NCBI GenBank assembly: GCA_963575745.1
Contig: CAUYUJ010001425.1
Span: forward strand, 170,902 to 234,901
Length of the DNA stretch: 64,000 bases
Origin: Prorocentrum cordatum
Taxonomy: Eukaryota > Sar > Dinophyceae > Prorocentrales > Prorocentraceae
Direction of reading: 5' to 3'
Shown: piece by piece, positions 36,010 to 47,340 of the stretch
How the letters are laid out: the number at the start of each line of letters is the position of its first letter
Position numbering within the stretch: the stretch's first letter is position 1
Program-made: the position numbers and the translations under genes
The notes under the pieces: generated by a model
Told to the model about the DNA's origin: nothing
The model's database searches: none
What the model saw: only the letters and a program-made list of their open reading frames with translations

Positions 36010-36255
36010 CTCCTCCTAAATGGCCCCGAGAGACCCACAGGAGGCCCCCAGAGGCCCCCAGATGGCCCCACGATGGCTCGAAGATGGCCCCCCAAAAAGG
36101 CCCCCAGGAGGCCCCCAAGAGGACCCTAAGCGGCCCCAAGAGCCCCCCCCGAGACGCCCAGGAGCCCCCCAAGACCGCCAAGAGAAGCCCAAGACGTCCC
36201 AAGAGGCCCCCAAAAAGTGCCAAATTGATATCCCAAGAGGCTCCGAGAGGCATCC
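36010..36255. repeat. minisatellite AAGACGGCCC family, second block
   Basis: CCCCGAGAGACCCACAGGAG, GGCCCCCAGAGG and CAAGAGGCCCCC units, as at 33430-33895. Confidence 0.8.
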
Positions 36256-36276
36256 AAGATACGTTTAGCCTTTTGA

Positions 36277-36337
36277 TTCCCCTCCTCCTCCTCCTCCTCC
36301 TCCTCCTCCTCCTCCTCCTCCTCCTCCTCCTCCTCCT
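36277..36337. repeat. (CTC)n microsatellite
   Basis: Perfect CTC run directly upstream of the ATC array. Confidence 0.95.
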
Positions 36338-36364
36338 GTTACTCTTTCCTCCTCACCCTCATCC

Positions 36365-37112
<748 letters not shown>

Positions 37113-38700
37113 TGTCACCATCAGCATCATCACCCGACCCATTTCCTTCTCCCCACTCCCTCGTCCATCCATCCAGCCTCCTCCTTCTGCTCCCCCCTCC
37201 TTCGCACGGTTCGGCCGTCCACCTCTTTGTTCCTGCGCTTCCTTGATCGCCTCAACTCGCCTGGACATTGTCTCTGGATGGGCTGGCGGGGATATTTTTT
37301 GGCACGCGGGCGCGCGAAGCGAGTCGCACGCCGCGCGGGCAGGGGCAGGCCGCGCCACAAGCTAAGGAAAAAACGAAGTAGCGAGCAACGCCACGCACAG
37401 AGCGGGACGGGGCTCAGCGCGGCTAAAATGGCGCGGACGGCACCGCGCAGTGCCGAACTGGATGCAGATGCAATGGAATAGCGACCCCACGGCGACGATG
37501 CATCAGCGCCACACTTACCCAGGATGTAGCACAGGACCCAGTAGGTCTCAACGAGGTAGAACGGCAGACAGACCAGCAGGAGTAGCGAAAACGCCAAGGA
37601 GACGAACAAGGACGGCGGGCGAATGGCAGTCGTGGGAGAAAACGGCATCCAGGAACCGCGTAGAACGCGCAGAAGAACGCCAACGCGTAGGAGACAAGCA
37701 CCGCGAAGAAGGAACGGAGGACGGGCGGGCCGCGGCCGCTCCGGGACCTCCCGTGGATTTCAACTGCAAGGAGAAAACGGGGCTGGCCGGGCCGCAGACG
37801 CCCCGCGCCTTCCAGCGGGCAGGTCAGAGGCCCCCAGGCGAGGGCAAGCACAGGCAGACTGACTGCACATGCCGAGCAGGGAGAGGGGCCACCTCTCGCC
37901 GACAAGGAGCTGCAGCGCGACCAGATGCAGCACGTTCACGCGCTGGGCTGCCGGCGGGGCAGCTGCAAGCTCTGAGAAAAGGGCCGGGAGTGACGGAACA
38001 AGTGATGATGATGAGCGGCAGCGGATCGCTGCAAATGAACGGAGGACAGAATGGAAGGCGGCGGCAAACCCCAGGAGCAGGCGATGGCTGCAAAAGGATG
38101 GACAGTTGAACCGAGCATAAGAGAATCCCAGGAAACGAGGCGGGGAGTGATGCCAGGCCCAGGAACGCTGCTCCCCCAGGTTTCGCGGCCGCCCTGGAGC
38201 GCGGCTGCAGGCCTGGACCGCGGGCGCCTGTCTCCGCGGCGGGGCATCGCCTTCCATGCCGCTGCCATCGCCGCGCCACAGGCACCGCTCGCGCAGCCGC
38301 TCCCAATTGACCCCGAGGCGCAGCGCGTCGCCCATGGACCGAGCGCCCCCTTTGCGGTGGCGGGAGCAATCCAAGAAGCTGACGCGCGTTTGCTGGTCGC
38401 GCCGGGTCGGGCCGAGCGCCGCGCTGGAGCCCGGCGAGGCACGGTGAGGCGTGCTCGCGGGCGAACGCGCGCCAGGCGCCAGTGTACATATCGCCCCCGG
38501 GTGACTTGGAGTCGCTTGATCTCTCGCATGGGGGGGGCCCGTAGAAGCCCCACTGCGCGCCTTCGATCTTGACTTGAAAAGCTGCTTACCCGCGTCGGGA
38601 TCCAGGGGTTCAGGCCGCTGGCGGATGGCGAACCACCCGCCCCCGTCGGGCGCGGCGGCTCGCTGGTTCCAGGCGTTGCTGCTGCTGCTGATGATGCCGC
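37113..38700. other. no gene seen
   Basis: GC-rich, overlapping frames on both strands (for example 37450-38109, +; 38878-37760, -) with Arg/Ala/Pro-rich composition and no motif. Confidence 0.35.
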
Positions 38701-38710
38701 TGTGCTCGAC

Positions 38711-39078
38711 GCCTGTCGTCTGTCGCCTGTCAGGCCCCGCCAGGGCGTCGACATTGCCCGGCACCAATTTCCGCCCTGCGGGCGGCGAGGGGGCCGGGGG
38801 ATCGCCGGTTCTCGGGGCCAGGCCCGGCGCCCAGCCGCATCCAGGCAGACGGGCCAGCGGCCCTCGTCGCTGGGACACGCACTGTTGCGGGGGAGGGCGG
38901 CGACAGGATGGGGCGCATCCGCCCGCGCGTCGCCGCCGCGGGCTGGGGGGTCAGTCGAGGACGCGCGCGGGCGGGTGGTCGCCTGCTCCTGCTCGTCTGG
39001 CGCCCCCGGCTTCTGTTCCAACGCCTGCTGTCCCCAGGCCGTCGGCGTCGGCGTCGGCGTCGTCGGCGTCGCCGTCGT

Positions 39079-39109
<31 letters not shown>

Positions 39110-39950
39110 GTCGGCGTCGTCGTCGGCGCCGGCGTCGTCGGCCGTCTGCCGCCTGTCAGACCCCGCCAAGCCGTCGACGTTGCCGGGCACCAGGTTCCGC
39201 CCCGCGGGCGGCGAGCGGGCTGGCGGATCGCGGGTTCCCGGGGCCAGGCCCAGTGTCAGGCAGACGCACCAGCGTCGCACGCTGGCCGCAGCGCCGCCGT
39301 TCCCCGGCGCTGACTCGCACTGTTGCAAGGGAGGGCGGCGTCAGGATGGGGCGCGTCCGTCCGCGCATCGCTGCCACGGGGCGAAAGAGTCAATGGAAAT
39401 GCGCGGGCGGGTGGTCGCCTGCCCCTGCTCGCCCGGCGCACCCGGCTTCTGTTCCAACGCCCGCGCTGCCCCCAGGCCGTCGGCGTCGGCGTCGGCGTCG
39501 TCAGCGTCGTCGCCAACGTCGTCGTCGGCTTCGGCGTCGGCGTCGGCGTCAGCGCCGGCGTCGCCGACGGCGTCGGCGTCGTCGGCATTGGCGCCGTCGT
39601 CGTCGGCGGCGGCAGCGGCAGCGTCAGCGTCGGCGCAGGCGTCGGAGTCGGCGTCGGCGTCGGTGTCAATCAGCACGGGTGGCGGCAGGTCTCTGTCGAG
39701 GCACCGGCCGCGCGGGGATGGAGGGTCAATCGAGGACGTGCGCGGGTGGGCGGTCGCCTGCCCCTGCTCGTCCGGCGCCCCTGGCTTCTGCTCCAACGCC
39801 TACTCTGTCCCCAAGCCGTCGGCGTCGGCGTCGGCGTCGTCGGCGCCGCGGTTGTCGTCGTCAGCATCGGCGCCAGCGTCGACGTCAGCGCCAGCGTCGT
39901 CGTCGGCGTCGGCGAGGCGCTGGCGTCGTCGGCGACGGCTTAGTCGGCGG
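38711..39950 (+). repeat. long-unit tandem repeat with nested (GTCGGC)n arrays
   Basis: Two full copies and one partial copy of a unit of about 450-500 bp. Each starts near CTGTCAG.CCCCGCCA, passes GCGTCGACATTGCCCGGCAC, GGCGGGTGGTCGCCTGC and GGCTTCTGTTCCAACGCC, and ends in an array of GTCGGC hexamers of differing length (39040-39140, 39475-39660, 39815-39935). A 577-codon plus frame spans the region, but its Ala/Ser-rich sequence follows the repeat. Confidence 0.8.
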
Positions 39951-40084
39951 GAGGGCAGGCCGCGCTCGCGCAAGGACATCGGGCGACGGCTGACGGCGCC
40001 GAGAGGCCTTGCACGCCCCAAAAACAATGGCTGCACAGCGCCGCCCTCCCCCACCTCCTCCGCATTGGGGCCGCCATCTCCAGA

Positions 40085-40480
40085 TGGGAGTCTGATTGTC
40101 GCAAGTGCCCCGTGCGAATCTCCCCCAGGTAGGCGACTGGCCATCGCGAGCGCCCCGCGTAAATCCCCCAGGCAGGCGACTGATCGTCGCGAAATTACTC
40201 TGGGAAACGGAAGAGCAGGAGGGAGGGGGGCACCATCCCCGAGCAGGCGACTGATCGTCGCAAATGTCATCTGTGAATCGCCCCCAGGGCCCCAGGTAGG
40301 CGACTGATCGTCGTGATCGCCCTGCGCGAATCTTCCCCAGGTAGGCGACCAATCGTCGCGAATTTACTTTGAGAAACGGAGGGGGGAGGGGGGGCCATCA
40401 CCTCCAAGCATATAGGAGACTGATCGTCGCGAATGTTCTCTGTGAATCACCCCCAGGTAGGCGACTGACCGCCTCGTGGC
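40085..40480 (+). repeat. minisatellite with a GCGAC-TGATC-GTCGC hairpin in each unit
   Basis: About seven units of 45-60 bp (some joined by a longer spacer with a G-rich run). Each contains CCCAGGTAGGCGACTGATCG followed by TCGCGAA and ends near GTGAATC. The 15-mer GCGACTGATCGTCGC folds as a 5-bp stem with a 5-nt loop; variants such as GCGACCAATCGTCGC keep the stem. Confidence 0.85.
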
Positions 40481-40499
40481 ACGGGAGGTCTGCGCCAGG

Positions 40500-41068
40500 C
40501 CAACCAGGCCCCGCCGGCCCCGGCGACGCGCTAGGCCCAGCGAGCGGAAAGTGCGTCTCTCCGCCCGGCGGCGCAGAAGGCCAGGAAGAGCCCAGGGCGT
40601 TGGCGCGGACACCGCGCGTGGAGCAGGTCAAGTTGTCATGGCCGAACACGCCGATGATCGCAATCGCGGCCCGGCGAGCGGCGGCGATCAGGGCCGCCCG
40701 CTCTCTCTGCTTCTCGGCAGCGCTGGAAGCCGAAGCCGCCCGTCATGGCACCGTAGCCCGCGGACTGGTCTTGGGGCAGCGCGCCGAGTGCGAGCGCCCA
40801 GTCCACGGCGGGGGCCCTGTCGCCCCGCGCGGAGACAGCCACGCCGCCCTGGAGGGGCGCGCCGATGTCCGCCATCAAGGCCGCGCGACTACGGGCGATG
40901 GGCTGCGCAGGTCGCGCCGAGACTTCCCAGGCTGCCGGCGGACCTCAGGCCAGCCAGAAGCGACAGGTACTTGGGCGGCTTGCCGGTGATGTTGGGCGCG
41001 ACGATGTAGCCCATGGCTGCCATAGTGCTCGCGCGGCAGTGCTTCAGCTCTGTCTGGCGCCTCCTGAG
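40500..41068 (-). pseudogene. light-harvesting chlorophyll a/c-binding protein (LHC), downstream remnant
   Basis: Read on the minus strand from 41068: RLRRRQTELKHCRASTMAAMGYIV, then APNITGKPPKYLSLLAGL. This matches the helix and loop of dinoflagellate/heterokont LHC proteins (RRR.TELKHGR.AM.A..GYI, TGK.PGYLS...GL); ELKH is a chlorophyll-ligand helix. Further down come LMADIGAPLQGGVAVSARGD (LHC: MAIIG.FFQDGLTGSAWGD), PQDQSAGYGAMTGGFGFQ (LHC: SQDQSAGT.AAGDFGF) and a second decayed unit with AAIAIIGVFGHDNLTCS. Frames change several times and part of the first unit (the KVPAAGW region) is missing, so this is a dead gene with at least two LHC units. It abuts the LTR of the copia element; the matching upstream part is at 59012-59640. 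Confidence 0.7.
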
Positions 41069-41070
41069 TC

Positions 41071-41278
41071 TGACATGACTCTGGTAGGTCATATTGCATC
41101 CAATTCCATGTCGAAGGAATACGATATGGGGTGTGGATGGATAAGATAGGCGAACATCGATGTATCGGTCTTTCCAGCACATAGCGAATACCAAGTCAGG
41201 TATCCGGGCAATTAGGGCGCGCGTGCCTTGAGCCATAAGGCAGCGACGCGCAGGCTATACTCCCGAATATCTATAACA
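41071..41278 (-). repeat. 3' LTR of the copia-like element
   Basis: On the sense (minus) strand it begins TGTTATAG and ends GTCATGTCA, giving the usual TG...CA ends. It aligns without gaps to 58803-58984 over 182 bp and more loosely for the last 25 bp. It contains the segment GCCTTATGGCTCAAG (sense). Confidence 0.85.
41227..41241 (-). other. spliced-leader-like segment in the 3' LTR
   Basis: Sense strand GCCTTATGGCTCAAG resembles the 3' part of the dinoflagellate spliced leader, GCCATTTTGGCTCAAG, with one missing A and one T-to-A change. The same 15-mer is in the other LTR. Confidence 0.35.
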
Positions 41279-41744
41279 TCCCCCAAAGAGCTACCCTCAA
41301 AGTCGGGAGGGGAGGAGACGGAGAGTAAAGCCGCGCGGTCGCTAGGCTCTCGACAGACGCGCAACTGTTTGCAAGGAAAACAATACACGCAGTCTGGTCA
41401 ACCACCAGACTGAAAGGCGATATTATTCGCCGGGGAGCTTCCTCGCAAAACTTTTCCACGCATGCACAGGACAGCCCCTTGGATAGACAAGGGCTATCGG
41501 CCCGGCTAGAGGTGCAGGCTATACCCCATCCAGGCAAAAAGTATTAAGGCAAAGAGCCTGAACCAAACTGAGCAGGCTCGCTGCCAAGCGTGAAAAGTAT
41601 GGCTCGTTTCCGAGCAAGCAAGAGGGCGCCTCCATAATAGGCGCCCGTGCTGGCAAATTGGACCGCAGGGGCAGCAAGGATTATCCCAGTGCGACCCTAC
41701 CTAGGAGTTGGGGCCCCTAGGGGGAAAAAAAAACATTAGTAGTA
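41279..41744 (-). other. 3' untranslated part of the copia-like element
   Basis: No coding potential. It holds one perfect hairpin of the element's family (41602-41615) and a decayed one just before it. An A-run lies at about 41726. The sense-strand purine run CTTTGGGGGA at 41279-41288, directly before the LTR, may serve as a polypurine tract. Confidence 0.5.
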
Positions 41745-42258
41745 ACAGTAAAGCTAAGCGAAAGCTAAGCTGCAGCTAAGCTACAGCTAAGCTAAAGCTC
41801 AGCTAAAGCTAAGCTAAAGCTAAAGCTAAGCTAAAGCTAAGCTGAAGCTAAGCTAAAGCTAAGCTAAAGCTAAGCTAACGCTAAGCTAAATATAAGTTAC
41901 AGCTAAGCTAAATATAAGCTTAAGCTAAGCTAAAGCTAAAGCTAGAACTAAGTTAAAGCTAAGCTAAAGCTAAGCTAACGCTAAGCTAACGCTAAGCTGA
42001 TGCTAAGCTAAAGCTAAGCCAACGCTAAACTAAAGCTCAGGTAAAAGCTAGCTAAAGTTAAGCTAAAGCTAAGCTGAAGCTAAGCTAAAACTAAGCTGAA
42101 GTTAAAGATATGCTAAAGCTAAACTAAAGCTGAGCTAAAGTTAAGCTAGAGCTAAGCTAAAGCTAAGCTAAAGCTACGCTAAAGCTAAGCTAAAGCTAAG
42201 GTAAAGCTAAGCTAAAGCTAAAGCTAAAGTTAAAGCTGAAAGCTAAAGCGAAAGCTCC
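41745..42258. repeat. (TAAGCTAAAGC)n satellite in the element's 3' region
   Basis: About 510 bp built from AGCTAA and AGCTA words, mostly an 11-bp unit TAAGCTAAAGC. AGCT, itself a palindrome, recurs every 5-6 bp. It is followed by a 20-bp direct duplication GGGGACTGGGGGAACCGC at 42264-42302. Confidence 0.95.
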
Positions 42259-42354
42259 CATGGGGACTGGGGGAACCGCGGGGCGGGGACTGGGGGAACC
42301 GCCCGGGGCGCTTTGCACTGCCCGGCCCCTTTCAGCTAAGAGAGTAAGAACCCT

Positions 42355-43072
42355 CTAGGCAGAGCCTAGGTAGGGAACAAACGAAAAATGATTCGACTTA
42401 GGCTTGGTTCTGTCCTCAGGGCCCCGAAAAGGAACAACCTGCTTCACGTCATACTTAAATGACTGGGTACCTGACATCACTTCCAGAAGCAGCTCCCGAT
42501 CGATACTCCCCTTTGTGTGACCGTCTGCGGTCATGTCCCTAGTGTCACACCACTGTACGTTATGCACTATACCTATATCAATGAGCTCACCATACCTATC
42601 CCAGCAAAGTACGTTCCGTCGGTATCTTGAGGTCTTTGCTGGATACTGATGTATATACAGACTCAGCGTCTATAGTAAGGGATACTTTGATAGCTAGGCC
42701 TCCAATTTCACGCATATCTCGCAGTTGCCGCGGGGCAAGGGCCCCAGCCTTGAGCTCGTGGAGGGTGATGAGCGTGGGATAGCATTCATCAAGATTACGC
42801 GCAGCTGCAAGTGCCTCAGCGGCATAGCTGGACCTCGCCTGCAGTCGGTTTGACTTGCATAGTCCGTCGCAAAGGTGAACGACGGATTTGTCTTCGGGCG
42901 AATTTCCTCGCCTTAATACGCTAGCCCCACGAATGCCGTTGCCCTTGGTTTCATCGTCCTCCTCCCCGGTGAGTTTCCGATACCCCAAGTCACTACGTAT
43001 GTCTACTTGACTCGTCGGTTTCATCCGAGGGAAGGTGATGCGTTTCGGGCTGCTGATCAGCTTTCGCGTCAC
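42355..43072 (-). pseudogene. copia RNase H domain, frameshifted
   Basis: Minus frame 43072-42596 begins in the connection after reverse transcriptase (MTRKLISSP...) and holds RNase H marks: SDLGYRKLTG (first Asp), SSYAAEALAAARNLDE (Glu helix) and TIDAESVY (Asp). The final CDTRDMTADGHTKG lies in a second frame, 42567-42355. A one-base shift separates them near 42590, and another joins this part to reverse transcriptase near 43080. The coding end at 42355 (terminal PYLGSA) is probably the end of the polyprotein. A near-perfect family hairpin lies at 42898-42911. Confidence 0.75.
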
Positions 43073-43077
43073 AGCAT

Positions 43078-44652
43078 TCAGTCGTCTGACTTGCGAGTTG
43101 GTGGGCTCTGGATCTTCTGGAGAGACACTACATACACTATGAGCCAGACTTGAGTAAGAAGGGCATAGGCGAGAGCTCCTCGCAGGCTAACGAACATGTC
43201 GATGATGAGTTTGGTAGCCTTGGCGTCTGCCGCCGCTCCCGTAAGTTCAGGACGTGTGATAGGACGTAGTTGTTTGATGTATTCGTCCTGGTCCATGGTC
43301 ACATCCCCTTGTTCATAGCTCGTGTAGCGGACGGCGCAGTTAGTGTAAGAATGTTTGTTGAGCTTGCATTTACCAAACACCTTTTCGTCACGTTGTACAT
43401 AACCATCTACGTTTTTCTCTAGGCCTGTCATATTGATATCGTCGACGTGTTTTGCTGTTAATAGATCCTGCCTAAATTCAAATTCGGGATCGTAGCTTGT
43501 CGGTGCAAGGCCTATAGCTCGAGTGGTCGTGAGAAGCTTGAGGGGGAACGCTCTTGGAGCGTCCTTCGTACCGGTTCCTGGCTTCAGGCACCTGAGGCAG
43601 TGTCGGCTTTCATCATAAGAAGAGAAGCCTGGAAGGGTGCGAAACACCTGGGCACTTCCTGGTGGAAGGGCAAAGCAAACCGTGCGAGTCTCCTCGCCGG
43701 TGTCATGAGCAAGTTCCTCATATGTCAGTCCTTTGAGGAAAGCTTTGTCAATGTCCATAGATGCTAAGATCCATCCTGGATGACACGCAGCTTCACTTGC
43801 CAGAGGCCTCTGGGACTGTCGGCGGGCAATTCCCGAGAAGTTTTCTACATCGAAAGTCTCCGTGTCCATTAATCCACGGAGGACAAGTCTAAGACGGATG
43901 GTTCTAACATTATCGGTGCCTACTTTCACAAACTTCCACTTGTATACGCATCTGGATGTCATAATGTTGGAAACTTTTGACAGTTCGTACATATCGAAGC
44001 ATCGGCTGTCAAGCCAAATCTTGAGTTCGGTGTATAAGGCTTCACTACCCTCTTTGGGATGTGCTGCTATGACGGCTTTGGTGAGTAGGTCGTCTTCCTT
44101 GACTACTACAGCACATTTAGCAGCCGATGATACGTATACTCTCATCGTTGCGACCATGTTTGGTTCGAGCTGTGTAAGTTGGGTCTGATCCAGCACGAGA
44201 TTTGCCATTTCTGGCGTAAAACATAACTCGGCATATGGGCCATGTTCATCACTGTCAAGAAAATAGCCCTCGTCAGATGTAGTCGAGCATAAAGAGACGA
44301 GACAAGGCTCATGTTGTTCAGGCTCGTTTCCGAGCGTCTCCGACACAACGGTATCTTCCTCGCCCACTGATGCTGAGACCAAGACACATTGGTCGGGCAG
44401 CATGGTCGTTGGGACGCAGTAGAGACAGTCGTCGACAACCGTCGTGTGATGAAGGTCCATACGCAACTCCTGGTACCACTCCTGCGTCATCATAGCCTCG
44501 ATGTCGTGTTCCTCGCATTTTCTCGTAGATTGTAGACAGGCGACCTTCACTGGGTGATGAAGCACCTGGGGTGTCTGGAGAAGGCCTGTCTCCAGGCTGG
44601 TCAGGTCCTTCAGACGGTGTGTCCAAGTGTTGATACTTGACAAGGTCGTCAT
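43078..44652 (-). pseudogene. copia reverse transcriptase
   Basis: A 524-codon minus frame. From about residue 235 it matches dinoflagellate copia reverse transcriptase: RCVYKWKFVKVG, RLRLVLRGLMD, RQSQRPLASEAACHPGW, motif A ASMDIDKAFLKGL, KPGTGTKDAPRAF, motif C TAKHVDDINMTG and FGKCKLNKHSYTNCAVRY. The catalytic Asp pair sits in HVDD rather than YVDD, which I believe is usual in this family. The first 230 residues are an acidic linker with the hairpin-encoded LGNEP motif (DNA 44322-44335). This is the longest uninterrupted part of the element. Its neighbours on both sides are in other frames. Confidence 0.8.
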
Positions 44653-45877
44653 GAAATCCTAGGGAAGGAGCTTGTGACGTCAGGCCCGAGTGAGTGCTAC
44701 CAGTGATTTGAGAGATGTTCAGGCCGCTGCCTACACACTCGAAGTAGTGGAAGGCTGGGTTAACATCGCTGTCGTAGTGGATCAGTGTAGACCCGGCGGC
44801 GTACTTAACCGAAGGTCGAGTGAGCACGCTCGCGGCCAATGTCACGGCTTCTACGCACTCAACTCGGAAATAGTTTCGCACGAAATACTGTAGTGCTGAG
44901 TGTACGCGCGGGTGGAACTTGCTGTCGTCGGAAAGATTGAGGTTTCCCTTGTAGTCTGGAATGTAGCCAAAGACTTTGGCAGGTTTCCCTGCACCAAGGT
45001 GTGCCACATACGTGAGGACGGTTTGCATGGCCATGTTGTCCATGCCAAGTTCCCTGGTGAGAAGGCATTCAATGTATAGCGTGTGGCGAGCATCATGATA
45101 CATTACAATTGCCTCACGCGATGCTGCCTTGACGACTACGTGTCCACGCTCAAGCACATTACGGATCAAAGGGATCGGGCCATTCCAGCCTCCATGGTCG
45201 TCCTTAGTGGCCGTGGGTCGGCGATAATCAACCAAGTCCCCAGCTGAGTATAGACGAGCACCATCTGGAGCCGTCTTAGCCCTGAGGGCACGATTCGTCT
45301 TCGCTACCGCCGTGGCTTGAGTTATTGCTTCCAGGCTGACTTCCCTCACGCGACGTTCGCGCTCGTGGCCTGACGTCTCGGGGCCCTTGGGGAAGTCAAG
45401 GGTGTCGAGGTCAGGAAGGAAAGAGGGCTGTCGCCCGGTGTGTGCTTGGTACGGCGATACTCCGTTGTAGAACGTGAAAGCGTTATTGGCGAAGATGCAT
45501 TCGGCTAGTACTCTGGTAAATACAATGGGGATGTTGTGCCTGTTCAGCTCTTCCTCGATCATGTGGAGAGTGCCTCTGAGAATGCCACTGCGTGACTCGA
45601 TCGAGGTTGCGTGCTGGCCAGGCGCTCGGATACGCAGTGTCGTACCACTATTCGCCATCATGGCCTTGGCAGTTTCATTATTGAGGGCACCTTCTCCATC
45701 TGAATACAATGCGTTGAAGGGTCCATGATGGGCGATCCAGCAGTAGCGGTAGGCGTCGAGTATGGCGTCCCGTTCTTTGTCTTTTGGCCTGCTGCCAGGC
45801 GAATACATCGGTCCATAATGTGGAATATGGTCCGTTTCTTGTAGAACATGAGATCTACTTCGCTTTCGCCAAGCCAA
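44318..45877 (-). pseudogene. copia integrase core and C-terminal region
   Basis: A 519-codon minus frame. Its start joins, through a one-base shift near 45795, the frame at 46500-45658. The core has SDGEGALNNETAK with the second catalytic Asp. About 33 residues later comes the Glu in HATSIESRSGILRGTLHMIEEEL, then TFYNGVSPYQAHTGRQPSFLPD, all typical of copia integrase (D-D-E). The first catalytic Asp is upstream in the other frame (VDLMFY or IMDRCIR). The C-terminal part has GARLYSAGDLVDYRR and a chromodomain-like patch RHTLYIECLLTREL. Past 44650 the frame overlaps the reverse-transcriptase frame and is probably out of phase. Confidence 0.75.
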
Positions 45878-46500
45878 TTTCCAGTGAGGCTCACGGAAGG
45901 TAGCGCAGACTTACCTGGGCGCTCCCATGCTCTACATTCCCGACAGGTGTCGCAGATTTCTTTTATCAGATTTAGTCGAACATTATCCAAACCTACCTTT
46001 TCTATGATCAGCCTCTTCTTGGGTTCCTTCGCATGATACCACCGTAGGTGCAATTTGCGGAGCTCCTTCTTGACTACATGAGGTTCATAACTACGGAGGT
46101 TTTGCAGACTATGTTGGATGTCAAATCTCGTCCAGTCAGGCAGTCGTGGAGCCCCCGAGCCGGTCGAGGCAAGAAGGTTCCTCGTGGCTCTCCGCAGTCG
46201 GTCTCCTTCGTCAACTGCATCTGGCGGTGGAAGTACACCTTGTAAGCGACCACGGCGGGCCGCTACCTGCGGCGATTCGCCCGAAGACGCGGGGGGCGCG
46301 TTTCTGCTCGAAGACGCGGAAGGCGTGTTTCCACGCTCGGGCGCGTCTCGCAGTATGTCATAACTGCTACCGCCAGATGCAGGATCAGCGTTCCCAAAGG
46401 CGCGCGGTCGCGGTGGCCTGGCGCGAGCACCTTGGCGGCCACCCGATGCCGAAGCTTGGCCCTCACCCGGCTTGGGCAAGGGTTCCCACCAAGCTGGCAC
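45658..46500 (-). pseudogene. copia integrase zinc-binding (HHCC) region and start of core
   Basis: Minus frame with LRKLHLRWYHAKEPKKR followed by ICDTCRECRAWERPGK: an H-X4-H ... C-X2-C arrangement (HHCC zinc site) typical of the pre-integrase domain. Then comes GNWLGESEVDLMFYKK with FHIMDRCIRLAAG carrying the first catalytic Asp. Upstream is a Pro/Arg/Ser-rich linker with a hairpin-encoded RGNTP (DNA 46323-46336). The frame is lost shortly after RLAAG. Confidence 0.75.
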
Positions 46501-46979
46501 AATGCGACCCTCTGGGTCATGTCGAGGTGATTATGAACACCCTTGCTTCTCGTAAGATCCCTCCGGCATGCAGGGCATGGCCAGTACACAGAGATGGAGC
46601 CATGATACTTACACTGTGTAGGATCTCTGTTGCGACTAGGACTGCCCTTTCGGACGTGATCGATACATGCTGGGCACGTGGCCACTTTTGGGATGATATG
46701 GTCACCGATGCGTCTCATACCTTCTCCTGGTTCAGCTTGATCAGGGAGGTCGGCAGGATAAGCATGGGCAGTTCGCGCAGGCGCGTCTCCGCGCGCATGG
46801 TCAATAGCTCTCGCCAGGTAGACGGCTTCCACAAAGGCAGACTGCAGTCGTCGAGTGTATGTTTGTGCCAGTGAAAGCTCCTTGTTGCTGTGCATGCACA
46901 TGCTGGCCGTTAACCTTGAGCCGCTCACATGTTGCCTCGTCGTTGCTGGTGATATCTGTCGGCTTCTTGATATAGTCAC
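46263..46979 (-). pseudogene. copia pol linker with Cys/His cluster
   Basis: Minus frame with VATCPACIDHVRKG, then TQCKYHGSI and WPCPACRRDLTR, a regularly spaced Cys/His set (two CX2C pairs plus CX2H) that would bind zinc. I recall comparable Cys-rich segments before integrase in dinoflagellate copia polyproteins, but cannot name a family. The Arg-rich tail is likely out of frame with the integrase part that follows. Confidence 0.4.
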
Positions 46980-47340
46980 CAGCCGTATCCCTTAAGTCCC
47001 GTCGCACATTGGTCGATGCGTGCGGTCGTAATGTGAAGTCGGTCGGCAAGTTCTTTCCATGGGGGAATATCATCCACCCATGTCCCTGGTCGACACATGT
47101 GGCCTTGTCTAAATTGCCTCCTGAGGAGAGACCTCTCGAGAAGGCAAGCTCTGAAATGCCACCCTCACCTCCACGCAGCTCCAACATATCCACGCAGTTG
47201 TTGTTGCCATAGCATAGAGTAGCCACTATACTAGATATGTCGGCGCGTGTGTCGGGCATAGTGGGGAGGGCAAGGAACAGGTCATATTCCTCGTCAGAGC
47301 TAATCAGCTCGACGGGGACGTCAGTGCTGAAGGTCGCCAT
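46801..47340 (-). pseudogene. methyltransferase-like module remnant in pol
   Basis: Minus frame with DMLELRGGEGGISELAFSRG, then LSSGGNLDKATCVD. The ELRGGEGGIS segment resembles the SAM-binding loop of DNA-methyltransferase-like proteins. Immediately after, another frame reads TWVDDIPPWKELADRL, and the original frame resumes DYIKKPTDITSN. I believe relatives have a longer stretch between these segments, so an internal deletion seems likely. Function is inferred from one motif only. Confidence 0.3.

Noticed and set aside
41745-42258. Telomere-like or centromeric repeat
   Set aside because: The TAAGCTAAAGC unit does not match TTTAGGG-type telomere repeats and the array is small and internal to a retroelement.
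43420-43440. HVDD in place of YVDD as an inactivating change in reverse transcriptase
   Set aside because: The surrounding KHVDDIN is, as far as I recall, usual for dinoflagellate copia elements, so it is not evidence of decay.
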